Of a stretch of 6,253 nt of DNA, positions 1 through 6,253 are shown piece after piece. Within the stretch, counting starts at the first letter, position 1. Each line of letters starts with the position of its first letter. The notes below the pieces were generated by a model. That model searched no databases. It saw only the letters and a list, made by a program, of their open reading frames with translations, and was not told where the DNA came from. The stretch is taken from the NCBI GenBank assembly GCA_011051825.1, contig DRKH01000425.1:1-6253 (forward strand), written 5' to 3'. The stretch comes from Desulfobulbus sp. Its GTDB lineage: Bacteria > Desulfobacterota > Desulfobulbia > Desulfobulbales > Desulfobulbaceae. Both the position numbers and the translations under genes were made by a program.

Positions 1-142
1 TAACTGTTCAGGAGTGCTCCATATCTGTGCAGTCAGGCCTGTGAACTATAGTGATTCCTATGTGAATCAGGCCTGACCGTGCAGAGAGGTAGATAAGCGC
101 AGACTTCGAGCGCAGACTCCGTGGGGTGCTCCTGAACAGTTA
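1..142 (+). repeat. MITE-like or structured-RNA element with terminal inverted repeats
   Basis: Bases 1-20 and 123-142 form an inverted repeat (17 of 20 exact, the outer 14 perfect). Inside it, 24-41 pairs with 68-85 (15 of 18 exact, centred on CAGGCCTG), and 45-51 pairs with 58-63 around a six-base loop. The whole piece therefore folds into one long stem, apart from an unpaired 37-base stretch (86-122) on the right arm that carries a 13-base tandem repeat. It has no credible coding frame. Terminal inverted repeats, small size and lack of genes suggest a MITE or REP-like unit; a structured RNA is the alternative. The left boundary coincides with the window edge, so a target-site duplication cannot be judged. 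Confidence 0.55.
96..121. repeat. 13-base tandem repeat, two copies
   Basis: AGCGCAGACTTCG (96-108) is followed directly by AGCGCAGACTCCG (109-121), differing at one base. It lies in the unpaired right arm of the inverted-repeat element at 1-142. Confidence 0.8.
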
Positions 143-375
143 CATTTATCTGAAAATGGCGCTGAGCGCCTGGATGCAGCGCAGCACCGCAAAAACGATG
201 CTGCCAGAGTAGTCTTGTCCCACCGCTCTGCGGGTAAACAAGGTAAGAGATCACAGGGCACACCTGCTGCGGACGATCGGCAAGCCTTATGTAGCACACT
301 ACGCCCTGCGGGTAGTAAACGAGTGCTCCTGAAAGAGAACATTTTCATCGCTTGTTGTGCCCGCGGGCCATGCCG
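143..375. other. Non-coding stretch rich in small hairpins
   Basis: No gene is supported here. The frames that remain open on either strand show no recognisable domain, lack good ribosome-binding sites and are rich in Cys, Arg and Ser, like translations of non-coding DNA. What can be seen is structure: a 5-base-pair stem at 158-170 (GGCGC/GCGCC), a 6-base-pair stem at 181-204 (GCAGCA/TGCTGC), and a split stem at 293-327 (AGCAC/GTGCT and ACTAC/GTAGT). Bases 224-239 and 302-320 resemble each other (CGCTCTGCGGGTAAAC against CGCCCTGCGGGTAGTAAAC). Bases 323-333 repeat the GTGCTCCTGAA of the inverted-repeat element at 126-136. Confidence 0.5.
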
Positions 376-402
376 GCGCCCGTACGTGGTCCTGCGGGAC
401 GC
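376..402 (-). terminator. Possible stem-loop just after the operon
   Basis: Bases 376-382 (GCGCCCG) can pair with 395-402 (CGGGACGC) with one bulged A and a 12-base loop, starting right at the channel stop codon. A 10-base palindrome (GCCCGCGGGC, 359-368) follows it on the minus strand. There is no U-run, so Rho-independent termination is doubtful; the stem may instead protect the 3' end. Confidence 0.25.
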
Positions 403-414
403 TCACGGATTCAG
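399..414. repeat. 16-base direct repeat, copy at the 3' end of the channel gene
   Basis: This is identical to 1939-1954. On the minus strand it encodes the last three residues (Leu-Asn-Pro) and stop of the outer-membrane protein, then runs 4 bases beyond. Both copies are followed on the transcript by GC-rich sequence containing CGTACG, which suggests one repeat family inserted or preserved at gene ends. Confidence 0.75.
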
Positions 415-1800
415 CTCTTTTTCGGGAATAAAGCTCTGCAGATTGCTGCCGGTTGCCGCCAGCAGCTTCTGCCGGGCCTTATGATAGCCGACAAGGGCCT
501 GGGCCAGGCGGCTGTAGGTAGTTGTCAGATCTCGCTGGGCCTCGTTGAGTCGGACCAGTGAAGCCTCGCCGGCCTCATACTCGTTTTTTGCCAGCTCCCG
601 GTTTTCCTTGACCAGCTCAACACTGTCGCGCTGCAACCGCACCTGTTCCTCGGCCGCAGCCAGCAGGGCCAGATCCTGCCGGACCTCGGCTGCCACACTG
701 TTACGCAGAGAGGCCAGACTATAGGCAACTTCCCGATCTTTCTGGCGGGCCTCAAACAGGCGGGCCTTATCCGCGCCGCCGGAGAAGAGATTCCAAGAAA
801 CACTCATCGCAATGGTATTACCGATATCGTCACCGGTTAAGTGTACGTCTCCCTGCCGGTTTCCTTCCACAGCCCCCGATAATTCCACCTTGGGATAAAA
901 CGGTGCTTTGGCCTGACCAGTACCGGCCTCGGCCTCTTTTTTACGCATTTCCAGCTGACGGATATCCGGCCGCCGGTCCAGTGCCTCCTGAATCAAGGCC
1001 TCGGGATCGTTTACCGCCTCATCCATCTTAAAATCTTTATCCAGCCCGGCCAGTCGGACTCCCTTGGGAAAGGCGGCCTCGGGTATACCCATGAGAGCGG
1101 CCAGTCCATAGCCCGCCGCCTCAAACTGGCGCTGATTCAAGAGCAGGCTTGTTTTAGCAGAATTCAACTGGACCTTGATATTCAGGACATCGCCCCAGGG
1201 CCCGACCCCGACCTCGTATCGATTCTGCGCGTCTCGCAACTGACTGAGATAAAATTTTTCATCGGCGGCGGCAATATCAACATTGGTCTGGGAAAGCTGC
1301 GCGTTCAGAAAGGCTTCGGCAACAGCATTGATCAAAAGACGCTGGCTGTCCCGATGCGCGGCGGCAAGCGTTTTCTGGTTGAATTCCGCCTGCTGCTGCT
1401 TGAAAGAACGATAAAAGCCGTCAAAAAGGAGCCAGGTTACCCGAACACTGAGGGCCCCCTCGTCATAGGTTCGCTCCGAAGATATTCCAGGGGACGAGGG
1501 GTATTTCTTGATCAGGTCATAGGCAATATCAGACCTGCGGATACGGCTGTATTTCCCCCCGAGATCAAGGGCAGGCCACCAGGCTGCCACGGCCTGATTG
1601 ACCCGGGCCCGGGCCTGTTCAATCCGACTCATGGCGGCGGCCAGGTCGGGATTACCTGCAAGGGCGATCCGCTGGGCGGTTTGCAGATCAAGCACCTCAA
1701 CACCCGAAAGATCAGCAGAAGGTATGGGGTCATCTTCTGCTGCAGCAACAGTGGCTGCCATAAGCAAGACCAGAACAAGGGTTCTACATATCCGCTTCAT
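403..1800 (-). CDS. TolC-family outer-membrane efflux channel
   Basis: This is the outer-membrane factor of the pump, 465 residues, forming (by family knowledge) a trimeric beta-barrel plus periplasmic alpha-helical tunnel. The first 21 residues are a signal peptide (MKRIC, hydrophobic LVLVLLMAATVAAA, then EDD). No lipobox Cys follows, so it is TolC-like rather than a NodT-type lipoprotein. Two internal repeats typical of the OEP fold are visible: helix and strand elements at about 41-240 (GNPDLAAAMSRIEQAR, WWPALDL, VTWLLFDG, YEVGVGPWGDVLN) and again at about 265-450 (RRPDIRQLEMRKKEAE, FYPKVELSG, VSWNLFSGG, YEAGEASLVRLNEAQ). The start at 1800 is chosen because AGGAGG sits 5 bases upstream and the signal peptide begins there; an in-frame ATG at 1851 would add 17 polar residues. 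The gene lies 171 bases after the permease on the same strand and probably shares its transcript. Its last three codons and stop fall in a repeat also found after the permease. Confidence 0.95.
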   Translation of the reverse strand: MKRICRTLVLVLLMAATVAAAEDDPIPSADLSGVEVLDLQTAQRIALAGNPDLAAAMSRIEQARARVNQAVAAWWPALDLGGKYSRIRRSDIAYDLIKKYPSSPGISSERTYDEGALSVRVTWLLFDGFYRSFKQQQAEFNQKTLAAAHRDSQRLLINAVAEAFLNAQLSQTNVDIAAADEKFYLSQLRDAQNRYEVGVGPWGDVLNIKVQLNSAKTSLLLNQRQFEAAGYGLAALMGIPEAAFPKGVRLAGLDKDFKMDEAVNDPEALIQEALDRRPDIRQLEMRKKEAEAGTGQAKAPFYPKVELSGAVEGNRQGDVHLTGDDIGNTIAMSVSWNLFSGGADKARLFEARQKDREVAYSLASLRNSVAAEVRQDLALLAAAEEQVRLQRDSVELVKENRELAKNEYEAGEASLVRLNEAQRDLTTTYSRLAQALVGYHKARQKLLAATGSNLQSFIPEKELNP

Positions 1801-1805
1801 ATCAT

Positions 1806-1811
1806 CCTCCT
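1806..1811 (-). promoter_or_regulatory. Shine-Dalgarno of the TolC-family gene
   Basis: The minus strand reads AGGAGG, followed by a 5-base spacer (ATGAT) and the ATG at 1800. This strong site decides the start and argues against the upstream ATG at 1851. Three bases of it (1809-1811) belong to an inverted repeat that could pair with 1943-1955 in the transcript. Confidence 0.85.
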
Positions 1812-1845
1812 GAATCCGTAACGGAATTTTCCTGATAATTGATTT

Positions 1846-1857
1846 TTCCATATGGAA
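1846..1857. promoter_or_regulatory. 12-base palindrome upstream of the channel gene
   Basis: TTCCATATGGAA is a perfect inverted repeat in the AT-richer part of the pump-channel gap, ending 46 bases before the channel start. It could be a dimeric regulator's operator for an internal promoter, but no convincing -35/-10 pair was found beside it and chance is possible. Confidence 0.2.
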
Positions 1858-1911
1858 TCAGCCTGTTCTATACAAAGAGATTTCATATTTTGTTCGCCTG
1901 GAGCAGGGAGC

Positions 1912-1937
1912 CGCCCCTTGGGGCGTGCGTACGCACG
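1912..1937 (-). other. Two abutting GC-rich hairpins between pump and channel genes
   Basis: Bases 1912-1925 form a 6-base-pair stem with a two-base loop (CGCCCC-TT-GGGGCG). Bases 1924-1937 are a perfect 14-base palindrome (CGTGCGTACGCACG). They share two bases, so they cannot both form in full. They begin about 35 bases after the permease stop on the minus-strand transcript. No U-tract follows, so a simple intrinsic terminator is not supported; an mRNA stabiliser, an attenuating structure or a remnant of a REP-like repeat are alternatives. Confidence 0.5.
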
Positions 1938-1938
1938 A

Positions 1939-1954
1939 ACGCTCACGGATTCAG
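1939..1954. repeat. 16-base direct repeat, copy after the RND gene
   Basis: ACGCTCACGGATTCAG on the plus strand is identical to bases 399-414. On the minus-strand transcript it lies 17 bases past the permease stop, directly before the GC-rich hairpins. An inverted 11-base part (CCTGAATCCGT) recurs at 1809-1819, at the channel gene's ribosome-binding site. Confidence 0.75.
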
Positions 1955-1971
1955 GTTCCTCACCCGACAGA

Positions 1972-4900
1972 TCACATTTGAGATTGAATACTTCCCCGAT
2001 CGTTCATGGCTGAATCTTCCGACGCATACAGATTCAATCGCCTGTGTGCAGCCGGTTCCACCTCTTCCCTGGTGGGCCATGCTCCGGACCGGAGCCGGAC
2101 CACCGCCCGGCGCATATCATTGACAATGGCCAGCAGACTGGGGATCAGTACCAGGGTCAAAATGGTGGCAAAGGTAACACCGGCTGCCAGCGACAGGGCC
2201 ATGGGAATAAGAAATTTAGCCTGCATATCAGTCTCCATGATCAGTGGCGCAAGGCCGCCGACCGTACTGAGCGAGGTCAGGAGAATAGCCCGGAAACGAC
2301 GGCGGCTTCCCATTTTGACGGCCTCAAAAAACTCCATCCCTTCAGCAAGATTGCCATTGATCCGCTCGATCAGGACAATGGCATCATTGACCACGACCCC
2401 GGTCAAGGCGACCATTCCAAACATGGACATCATCGACAGGCTGTAACCGAGCAAGAGGTGGCCGAAGACCGCACCGATGATACCAAACGGGATCGTGAAC
2501 AAAATCACCACCGGCTGGATATACGAACGAAAGATGGTGGCAATGATAACAAAAATCCCAATAACGGCCAGCGGAAAGGTGACTTTAAGCGAACCAAAAG
2601 ACTCGCGCATGTTTTTCTTTTCCCCCTGCAGAGAAATATGGAGGCCGGGGAAACGAGCTTTCAGCTCCGGAAAAAATTCCGCCCCCAGATCTGCAAAAAT
2701 CTCCTGGGAGTTGGCCCGCTTGGGATCAACCTCTGCGGTCACGGCAATCCGGCGCCGGCCGTCGGTACGAGTGATGGTCGAGTAGCCTGGGGCCAGGGCG
2801 ATATCGGCAACCGAGACCAGCGGCACCAGCGTGCCGTCAGCGGTTCGGATTCGCATACTGTAAAAATCCGATAACCGGCGACGCTCATCAGCGGTATAGC
2901 GAACCTTGACCCGGATATCATCCTCACCCCGCTGCAGACGAAAAGCCTCCCGGCCAAAAAAACCGGCATTGACCTGACGGGCAAGATCTTCCACACTCAG
3001 CCCCAGGGCCCTGGCTTCCGGCTTGAGTGATAAGCGCAGTTCATTTTTGCCGGGGCTGAAGTCGGAACGGATCTGAAAAACGCCATCATAGGTGGCCAGT
3101 TTTTCCTGCAGCAGTTTTGAAGCCCCAACCAGGGTTTTCATGTCCTGCCCCTGCAGCCAGACTTCTATTTCAGCACCACCCGGTCCTGCGGACAGCCCTT
3201 CAAAGGTCAGGGCCCGGGCACCGGTAACTGCCCCGACCTCCTTTTCCCAGGCCACCAGCAGATCGTTGGAGTGGATACCACGCTTTTCCGAATCCAGCAG
3301 GATAATCTGCACCGAGCCCAGATTCGGCCCTGTACGGCCCATCTGGTTACTCAAGGTCTGTCCGACCAGGGAAAGCCGTTTTTTGATCATAGGCTCACCG
3401 CTCACAGTCGGTGTGCGTTCGGCCACCCGGACAAAGGCCGCCTCAATCTTACGCAGGGCCTTTTCGGTCACCGCGGGCGGAGTTCCCTCGGGAAATTCCA
3501 CCGTCGAAGTGATGACGAACCCGTCAATCTTTGGAAAGACCTGAAACTTCACCAGGCCACCGCGCACCAGCCCCAGAGTCAGCAGCAAAATGGAGACGGC
3601 AATGGCCAGGGAAACATAGCGCCAGAGCAGAACCCGGTCCAGAAAACGCATATACCGGCCCTGGACAAAACGCTCAAGACCCTGCTGCATGAACTGCTGA
3701 AAACCGTGAGCCCATCTCCCGATCAGCCAACCGGGTTGTTTTTTCCGGTTGAGATCGGGCAGGTGGCTGAGATGGGCCGGGAGCAGAAAGAGACATTCAG
3801 CAAGTGAGATAAGCAGACAGGAGATCACGACCGTGGGCAGAATGGCGATAAATTTACCCATTATACCTCCGACATAGGCCAGGGGAATAAAGGCGACCAC
3901 CGTGGTCAGCACTGCGGCAATTACCGGCATTCCCACCTCGGTCACACCGTCAACCGCGGCCTGCAGGGGCGGTTTACCCAGTCTCCTGTGCACATAGATA
4001 GACTCACCCACCACAATGGCATCATCCACCACCACCCCGAGTACCATGATAAAGCCGAACAGAGAGACCATATTGATGGTCTCTCCCATGGACCAGAGAA
4101 TAAACAGCGCTCCGGCCAATGAAATGGGAATCCCCAGGCCGCCCCAGAACGAGAGTCGCAGATCGAGAAAAAGCCAGAGCAGGAAAAAAACCAGGGCCAT
4201 GCCGATGATGCCGTTTCGGCTGAGCAGGTTTATTCGAGCCCGCAGTGCTTTGGTGTTGTCATAAAAATCGGTCAGAGAGACGCCCGGCGGCAGTTGCCCC
4301 TGTTTCTGCCGGACATAGCGGCTGACCTGGTTTGATATCTTCAGGGCATCCTCATCAGCGGTTTTGAACACCATGACAAAAACCGAAGGCACCCCGTTGA
4401 TCAGGGCGGTGACCGGGTCCTCGGTAAAGCCGTCTCTGATCTCGGCAATGCGGCCAAGCGGAATCAGCTCGCCGCCCGGTCCGGCCAGCACAATGATCTT
4501 CGCCAGTTCTGCCCCGGTATACTTCCGGCCCACGGTCCGCACCCGTATCTCTTCACCACTGGTCCGGATGGTACCGCCATGCAGATTCAGGCTTGAATTT
4601 CGTACCGCCCGCGCTACCTGGGCAAAACTGAGCCCATATTCCTGCAGCCGCTCCTCGGAGACCTCAATGGAAATCTCATAATCACGGCTGCCGAAGACCT
4701 CGACCTGGGATATCCCGTCCAGCAGTTTGACCTCGTCCCTGATCTGATTGGCCCAGGTTTTCAGCTGTTTTTCACCCAGCTCACCGGACAGGGCCAGCAT
4801 CATCACCGAATCACGAAGAAGAACCTCGGTGATCACGGGTTGTTCGGCATCAAGCGGAAAGGTGGATATGGCATCGACTTTGGATTTTACCTGATCCAGA

Positions 4901-5214
4901 ACATCACGGACATCATACCCCTCCTGCACCTCAATGGTGACAGAGGCCATATTTTCCGAAGATCTGGTGGTATACTGCTTGATTCCCTCCACCGTGTCCA
5001 GGGCGTCCTCTATTTTCAGGCTGATCCCCTCCTCCACTTCCTCGGGATCGGCTCCGGGATAGGCCACCTTGATGGAAATCAGGTCCAGGGAAAACTGGGG
5101 AAAACTCTCCCGCAGCATATTGGTCACCGCCAGGCCACCGGCCATGAAGATCATCAACAGGACAATATTGGCAAAAACCGTATTGCCGGCAAAGGCCGCT
5201 AACACTCTCTTCAT
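1972..5214 (-). CDS. RND-family efflux permease, AcrB-like (HAE type)
   Basis: This is the inner-membrane, proton-driven pump of the operon, 1080 residues, slightly longer than the roughly 1050 of AcrB. The topology is classical: TM1 at about 10-31, a large periplasmic loop, TM2-TM6 at about 335-478, a cytoplasmic amphipathic stretch at 495-525, TM7 at 530-550, a second large periplasmic loop, and TM8-TM12 at about 876-1030. The proton-relay pair in TM4 is intact (VVVDDAIVVGE, D397 and D398), as are the Arg and Thr of TM11 (FRAILLTS, R975 and T980). The TM10 lysine of AcrB (K940) is replaced: the segment reads GVVVNDAIVLIE with N943 and D944. This is not a heavy-metal CusA-type pump by these motifs. 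The ATG lies in the adaptor stop (ATGA), with an AGGA ribosome-binding stretch a few bases upstream. A hydrophilic tail of about 50 residues follows TM12. The substrate, whether drug, lipid or other hydrophobe, is not readable. Confidence 0.97.
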   Translation of the reverse strand: MKRVLAAFAGNTVFANIVLLMIFMAGGLAVTNMLRESFPQFSLDLISIKVAYPGADPEEVEEGISLKIEDALDTVEGIKQYTTRSSENMASVTIEVQEGYDVRDVLDQVKSKVDAISTFPLDAEQPVITEVLLRDSVMMLALSGELGEKQLKTWANQIRDEVKLLDGISQVEVFGSRDYEISIEVSEERLQEYGLSFAQVARAVRNSSLNLHGGTIRTSGEEIRVRTVGRKYTGAELAKIIVLAGPGGELIPLGRIAEIRDGFTEDPVTALINGVPSVFVMVFKTADEDALKISNQVSRYVRQKQGQLPPGVSLTDFYDNTKALRARINLLSRNGIIGMALVFFLLWLFLDLRLSFWGGLGIPISLAGALFILWSMGETINMVSLFGFIMVLGVVVDDAIVVGESIYVHRRLGKPPLQAAVDGVTEVGMPVIAAVLTTVVAFIPLAYVGGIMGKFIAILPTVVISCLLISLAECLFLLPAHLSHLPDLNRKKQPGWLIGRWAHGFQQFMQQGLERFVQGRYMRFLDRVLLWRYVSLAIAVSILLLTLGLVRGGLVKFQVFPKIDGFVITSTVEFPEGTPPAVTEKALRKIEAAFVRVAERTPTVSGEPMIKKRLSLVGQTLSNQMGRTGPNLGSVQIILLDSEKRGIHSNDLLVAWEKEVGAVTGARALTFEGLSAGPGGAEIEVWLQGQDMKTLVGASKLLQEKLATYDGVFQIRSDFSPGKNELRLSLKPEARALGLSVEDLARQVNAGFFGREAFRLQRGEDDIRVKVRYTADERRRLSDFYSMRIRTADGTLVPLVSVADIALAPGYSTITRTDGRRRIAVTAEVDPKRANSQEIFADLGAEFFPELKARFPGLHISLQGEKKNMRESFGSLKVTFPLAVIGIFVIIATIFRSYIQPVVILFTIPFGIIGAVFGHLLLGYSLSMMSMFGMVALTGVVVNDAIVLIERINGNLAEGMEFFEAVKMGSRRRFRAILLTSLSTVGGLAPLIMETDMQAKFLIPMALSLAAGVTFATILTLVLIPSLLAIVNDMRRAVVRLRSGAWPTREEVEPAAHRRLNLYASEDSAMNDRGSIQSQM

Positions 5215-6253
5215 TGTCCGTCCTGCCCAACAATCCGGACCAGGGCATTTTCCAGAGGATTTTCCAGACGGGTGGTAATAACCACGTCCCCGGCTGCCAG
5301 CCCGTCTGTTATAACGGCCATATCTTCCTCCTCACGGCCAACCGTTACCCTGCGGGTGTGCAGACGGCCGGCCGTCACCACATATACGGTGGAACTGAAA
5401 CTCACCGCTTCCCTGGGAACCACGTACACCTGTTTAAGGACGCGACCCGGAATGGTCACCCGGCAGAACATCCCTTCAACCAGGGGAAAAGATGTGGGGA
5501 CCGAAGGTTTAAGGGAAACGGCTACCGTAAGCATCCTGGTCTTGGAATCAAAACGGACAACCCGATCCAGGAGACCGCTTCCCCGCACCTCTGCATTCTC
5601 ACTCCAGACCACGGTACAGGGCACCGGTTCAGGTTTGGCAAACCAGTTTTGTTCGATTTTCCCCTGTGTACCGGTCCACCTGAGCCAGTTGGCCGCATCA
5701 CGACTGTCCAGAGAGAGAACAACCTCAAGAGAAGCATCGTTGACCAGAGTGATCATCTTCTGCCCGGGATTGACATACTCGTCCTGTTCTACGTCAACCG
5801 ATGACACCCGGCCGGTAAAAGGAGCACGAATCACACAGCGGGCAAGTTTAATCTTGGCCCGGTCCCTGCTCTGACGTATCTGCTGCAGCTGGTTGCTTAT
5901 GGCATTAACAGCTGATTCGGCCTTTTCCACCGCACTCAGACTGCCGACCCTGTTTTTACGGTACAGGCTGCTCACCCGCTCAAGTTCAGCCCCGGCAATT
6001 TCTTGGTCCCGGGTAAGAATTTTCAGCAGAGACTCTGCAGTCGCCAGATCCAGTTGAAAATCCTGTTTATCGATCTCAAAGAGCACTGCACCCTTTTCGA
6101 CAACCCGACCGGCCAGAAGCAGATCACGTTTAAAGGTAATCCGTCCGCTGACTTCGGCCGACAGGGTCACTGCAGTTCGGGCAACAACATCACCATAGCC
6201 GCTAATGGTGACCGGAAAATCAACCGGTTGTACTCTCAGGACCTCCACTGGAA
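5211..6253 (-). CDS. RND efflux periplasmic adaptor (membrane fusion protein), N-terminus missing
   Basis: This is the adaptor subunit of a tripartite RND pump, which links the inner-membrane permease to the outer-membrane channel in the periplasm. Counting from the GTG at 6248, residues 20-60 hold the first half of the biotinyl-lipoyl-like domain (AEVSGRI, then the EKGAVLFEID turn). Residues 65-135 form a charged alpha-helical hairpin. The second lipoyl half follows at 138-170 (CVIRAPFTGRVSSV, then NPGQKMITLVN). Beta-barrel and membrane-proximal domains fill 172-345, with VVPREAVS at 276-283 and GLAAGDVVIT at 317-325, both typical of the family. The frame stays open to the window edge (a Pro codon precedes the GTG), and no signal peptide or membrane anchor is visible, so the true start almost certainly lies outside. 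The stop overlaps the permease start by 4 bases (ATGA), implying one operon with translational coupling. Family assignment is firm; the substrate is unknown. Confidence 0.95.
   Translation of the reverse strand, partial: PVEVLRVQPVDFPVTISGYGDVVARTAVTLSAEVSGRITFKRDLLLAGRVVEKGAVLFEIDKQDFQLDLATAESLLKILTRDQEIAGAELERVSSLYRKNRVGSLSAVEKAESAVNAISNQLQQIRQSRDRAKIKLARCVIRAPFTGRVSSVDVEQDEYVNPGQKMITLVNDASLEVVLSLDSRDAANWLRWTGTQGKIEQNWFAKPEPVPCTVVWSENAEVRGSGLLDRVVRFDSKTRMLTVAVSLKPSVPTSFPLVEGMFCRVTIPGRVLKQVYVVPREAVSFSSTVYVVTAGRLHTRRVTVGREEEDMAVITDGLAAGDVVITTRLENPLENALVRIVGQDGQ

Noticed and set aside
96..121. Repeats considered as a CRISPR fragment
   Set aside because: Only two 13-base units, directly abutting with no spacer, so this is a simple tandem duplication.
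181..204. Hairpin considered as an intrinsic terminator
   Set aside because: The A-run lies in the loop rather than giving a U-tract after the stem on either strand.
33..348. Two overlapping minus-strand open frames (33-299 and 67-348) in the region after the operon
   Set aside because: They overlap each other and the inverted-repeat element, have no recognisable domain or clear ribosome-binding site, and read like non-coding DNA.
1801..1851. Upstream ATG at 1851 as the start of the TolC-family protein
   Set aside because: It puts 17 charged or polar residues before the signal peptide, whereas the ATG at 1800 has a perfect AGGAGG at the right distance.
2044..2874. Long plus-strand frame opposite the permease gene
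   Set aside because: It is antisense to a well-conserved RND coding sequence and its translation is low-complexity Asp/Gly/Gln/His/Lys-rich, as expected of a shadow frame.
6246..6248. GTG at 6248 as the true start of the adaptor
   Set aside because: The frame is open beyond it to the window edge, and the expected signal peptide or anchor is missing, so the gene is better treated as truncated by the window.

Overview
The window carries most of one tripartite RND efflux operon, read entirely on the minus strand, followed by about 400 bases of non-coding, hairpin-rich DNA. In order of transcription (high to low coordinates) it holds a periplasmic adaptor (membrane fusion protein, cut by the right edge), an inner-membrane RND permease of 1080 residues, and a TolC-type outer-membrane channel of 465 residues. 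The machinery is that of a Gram-negative bacterium. The moderately GC-rich coding style and the repeat-rich intergenic DNA would suit a deltaproteobacterial (Desulfobacterota) relative, but no taxonomic marker is present and this is a guess.

Layout: 6253-5211 adaptor; 5214-1972 RND pump, joined to the adaptor by a 4-base ATGA stop/start overlap; 1971-1801 an intergenic gap with two abutting GC-rich hairpins, a 12-base palindrome and an inverted repeat that reaches into the tolC-like Shine-Dalgarno; 1800-403 the outer-membrane factor; 402-1 no credible gene. The three proteins should form one envelope-spanning pump: permease driven by the proton gradient, adaptor bridging the periplasm, channel exporting across the outer membrane. 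No regulator is visible, and the substrate cannot be read from the sequence.

The least ordinary parts are non-coding. Bases 1-142 form an element with terminal inverted repeats that can fold end to end into a long interrupted stem. All three mismatches in its outer stem are G-U pairs in the plus-strand RNA only. A 16-base repeat follows both the pump gene and the channel gene and supplies the last sense codons and stop of the latter. Part of the same motif, inverted, lies at the channel gene's ribosome-binding site, so the transcript could pair across the gap and cover that site. Nothing in the window proves a new system; these are candidates for comparison.
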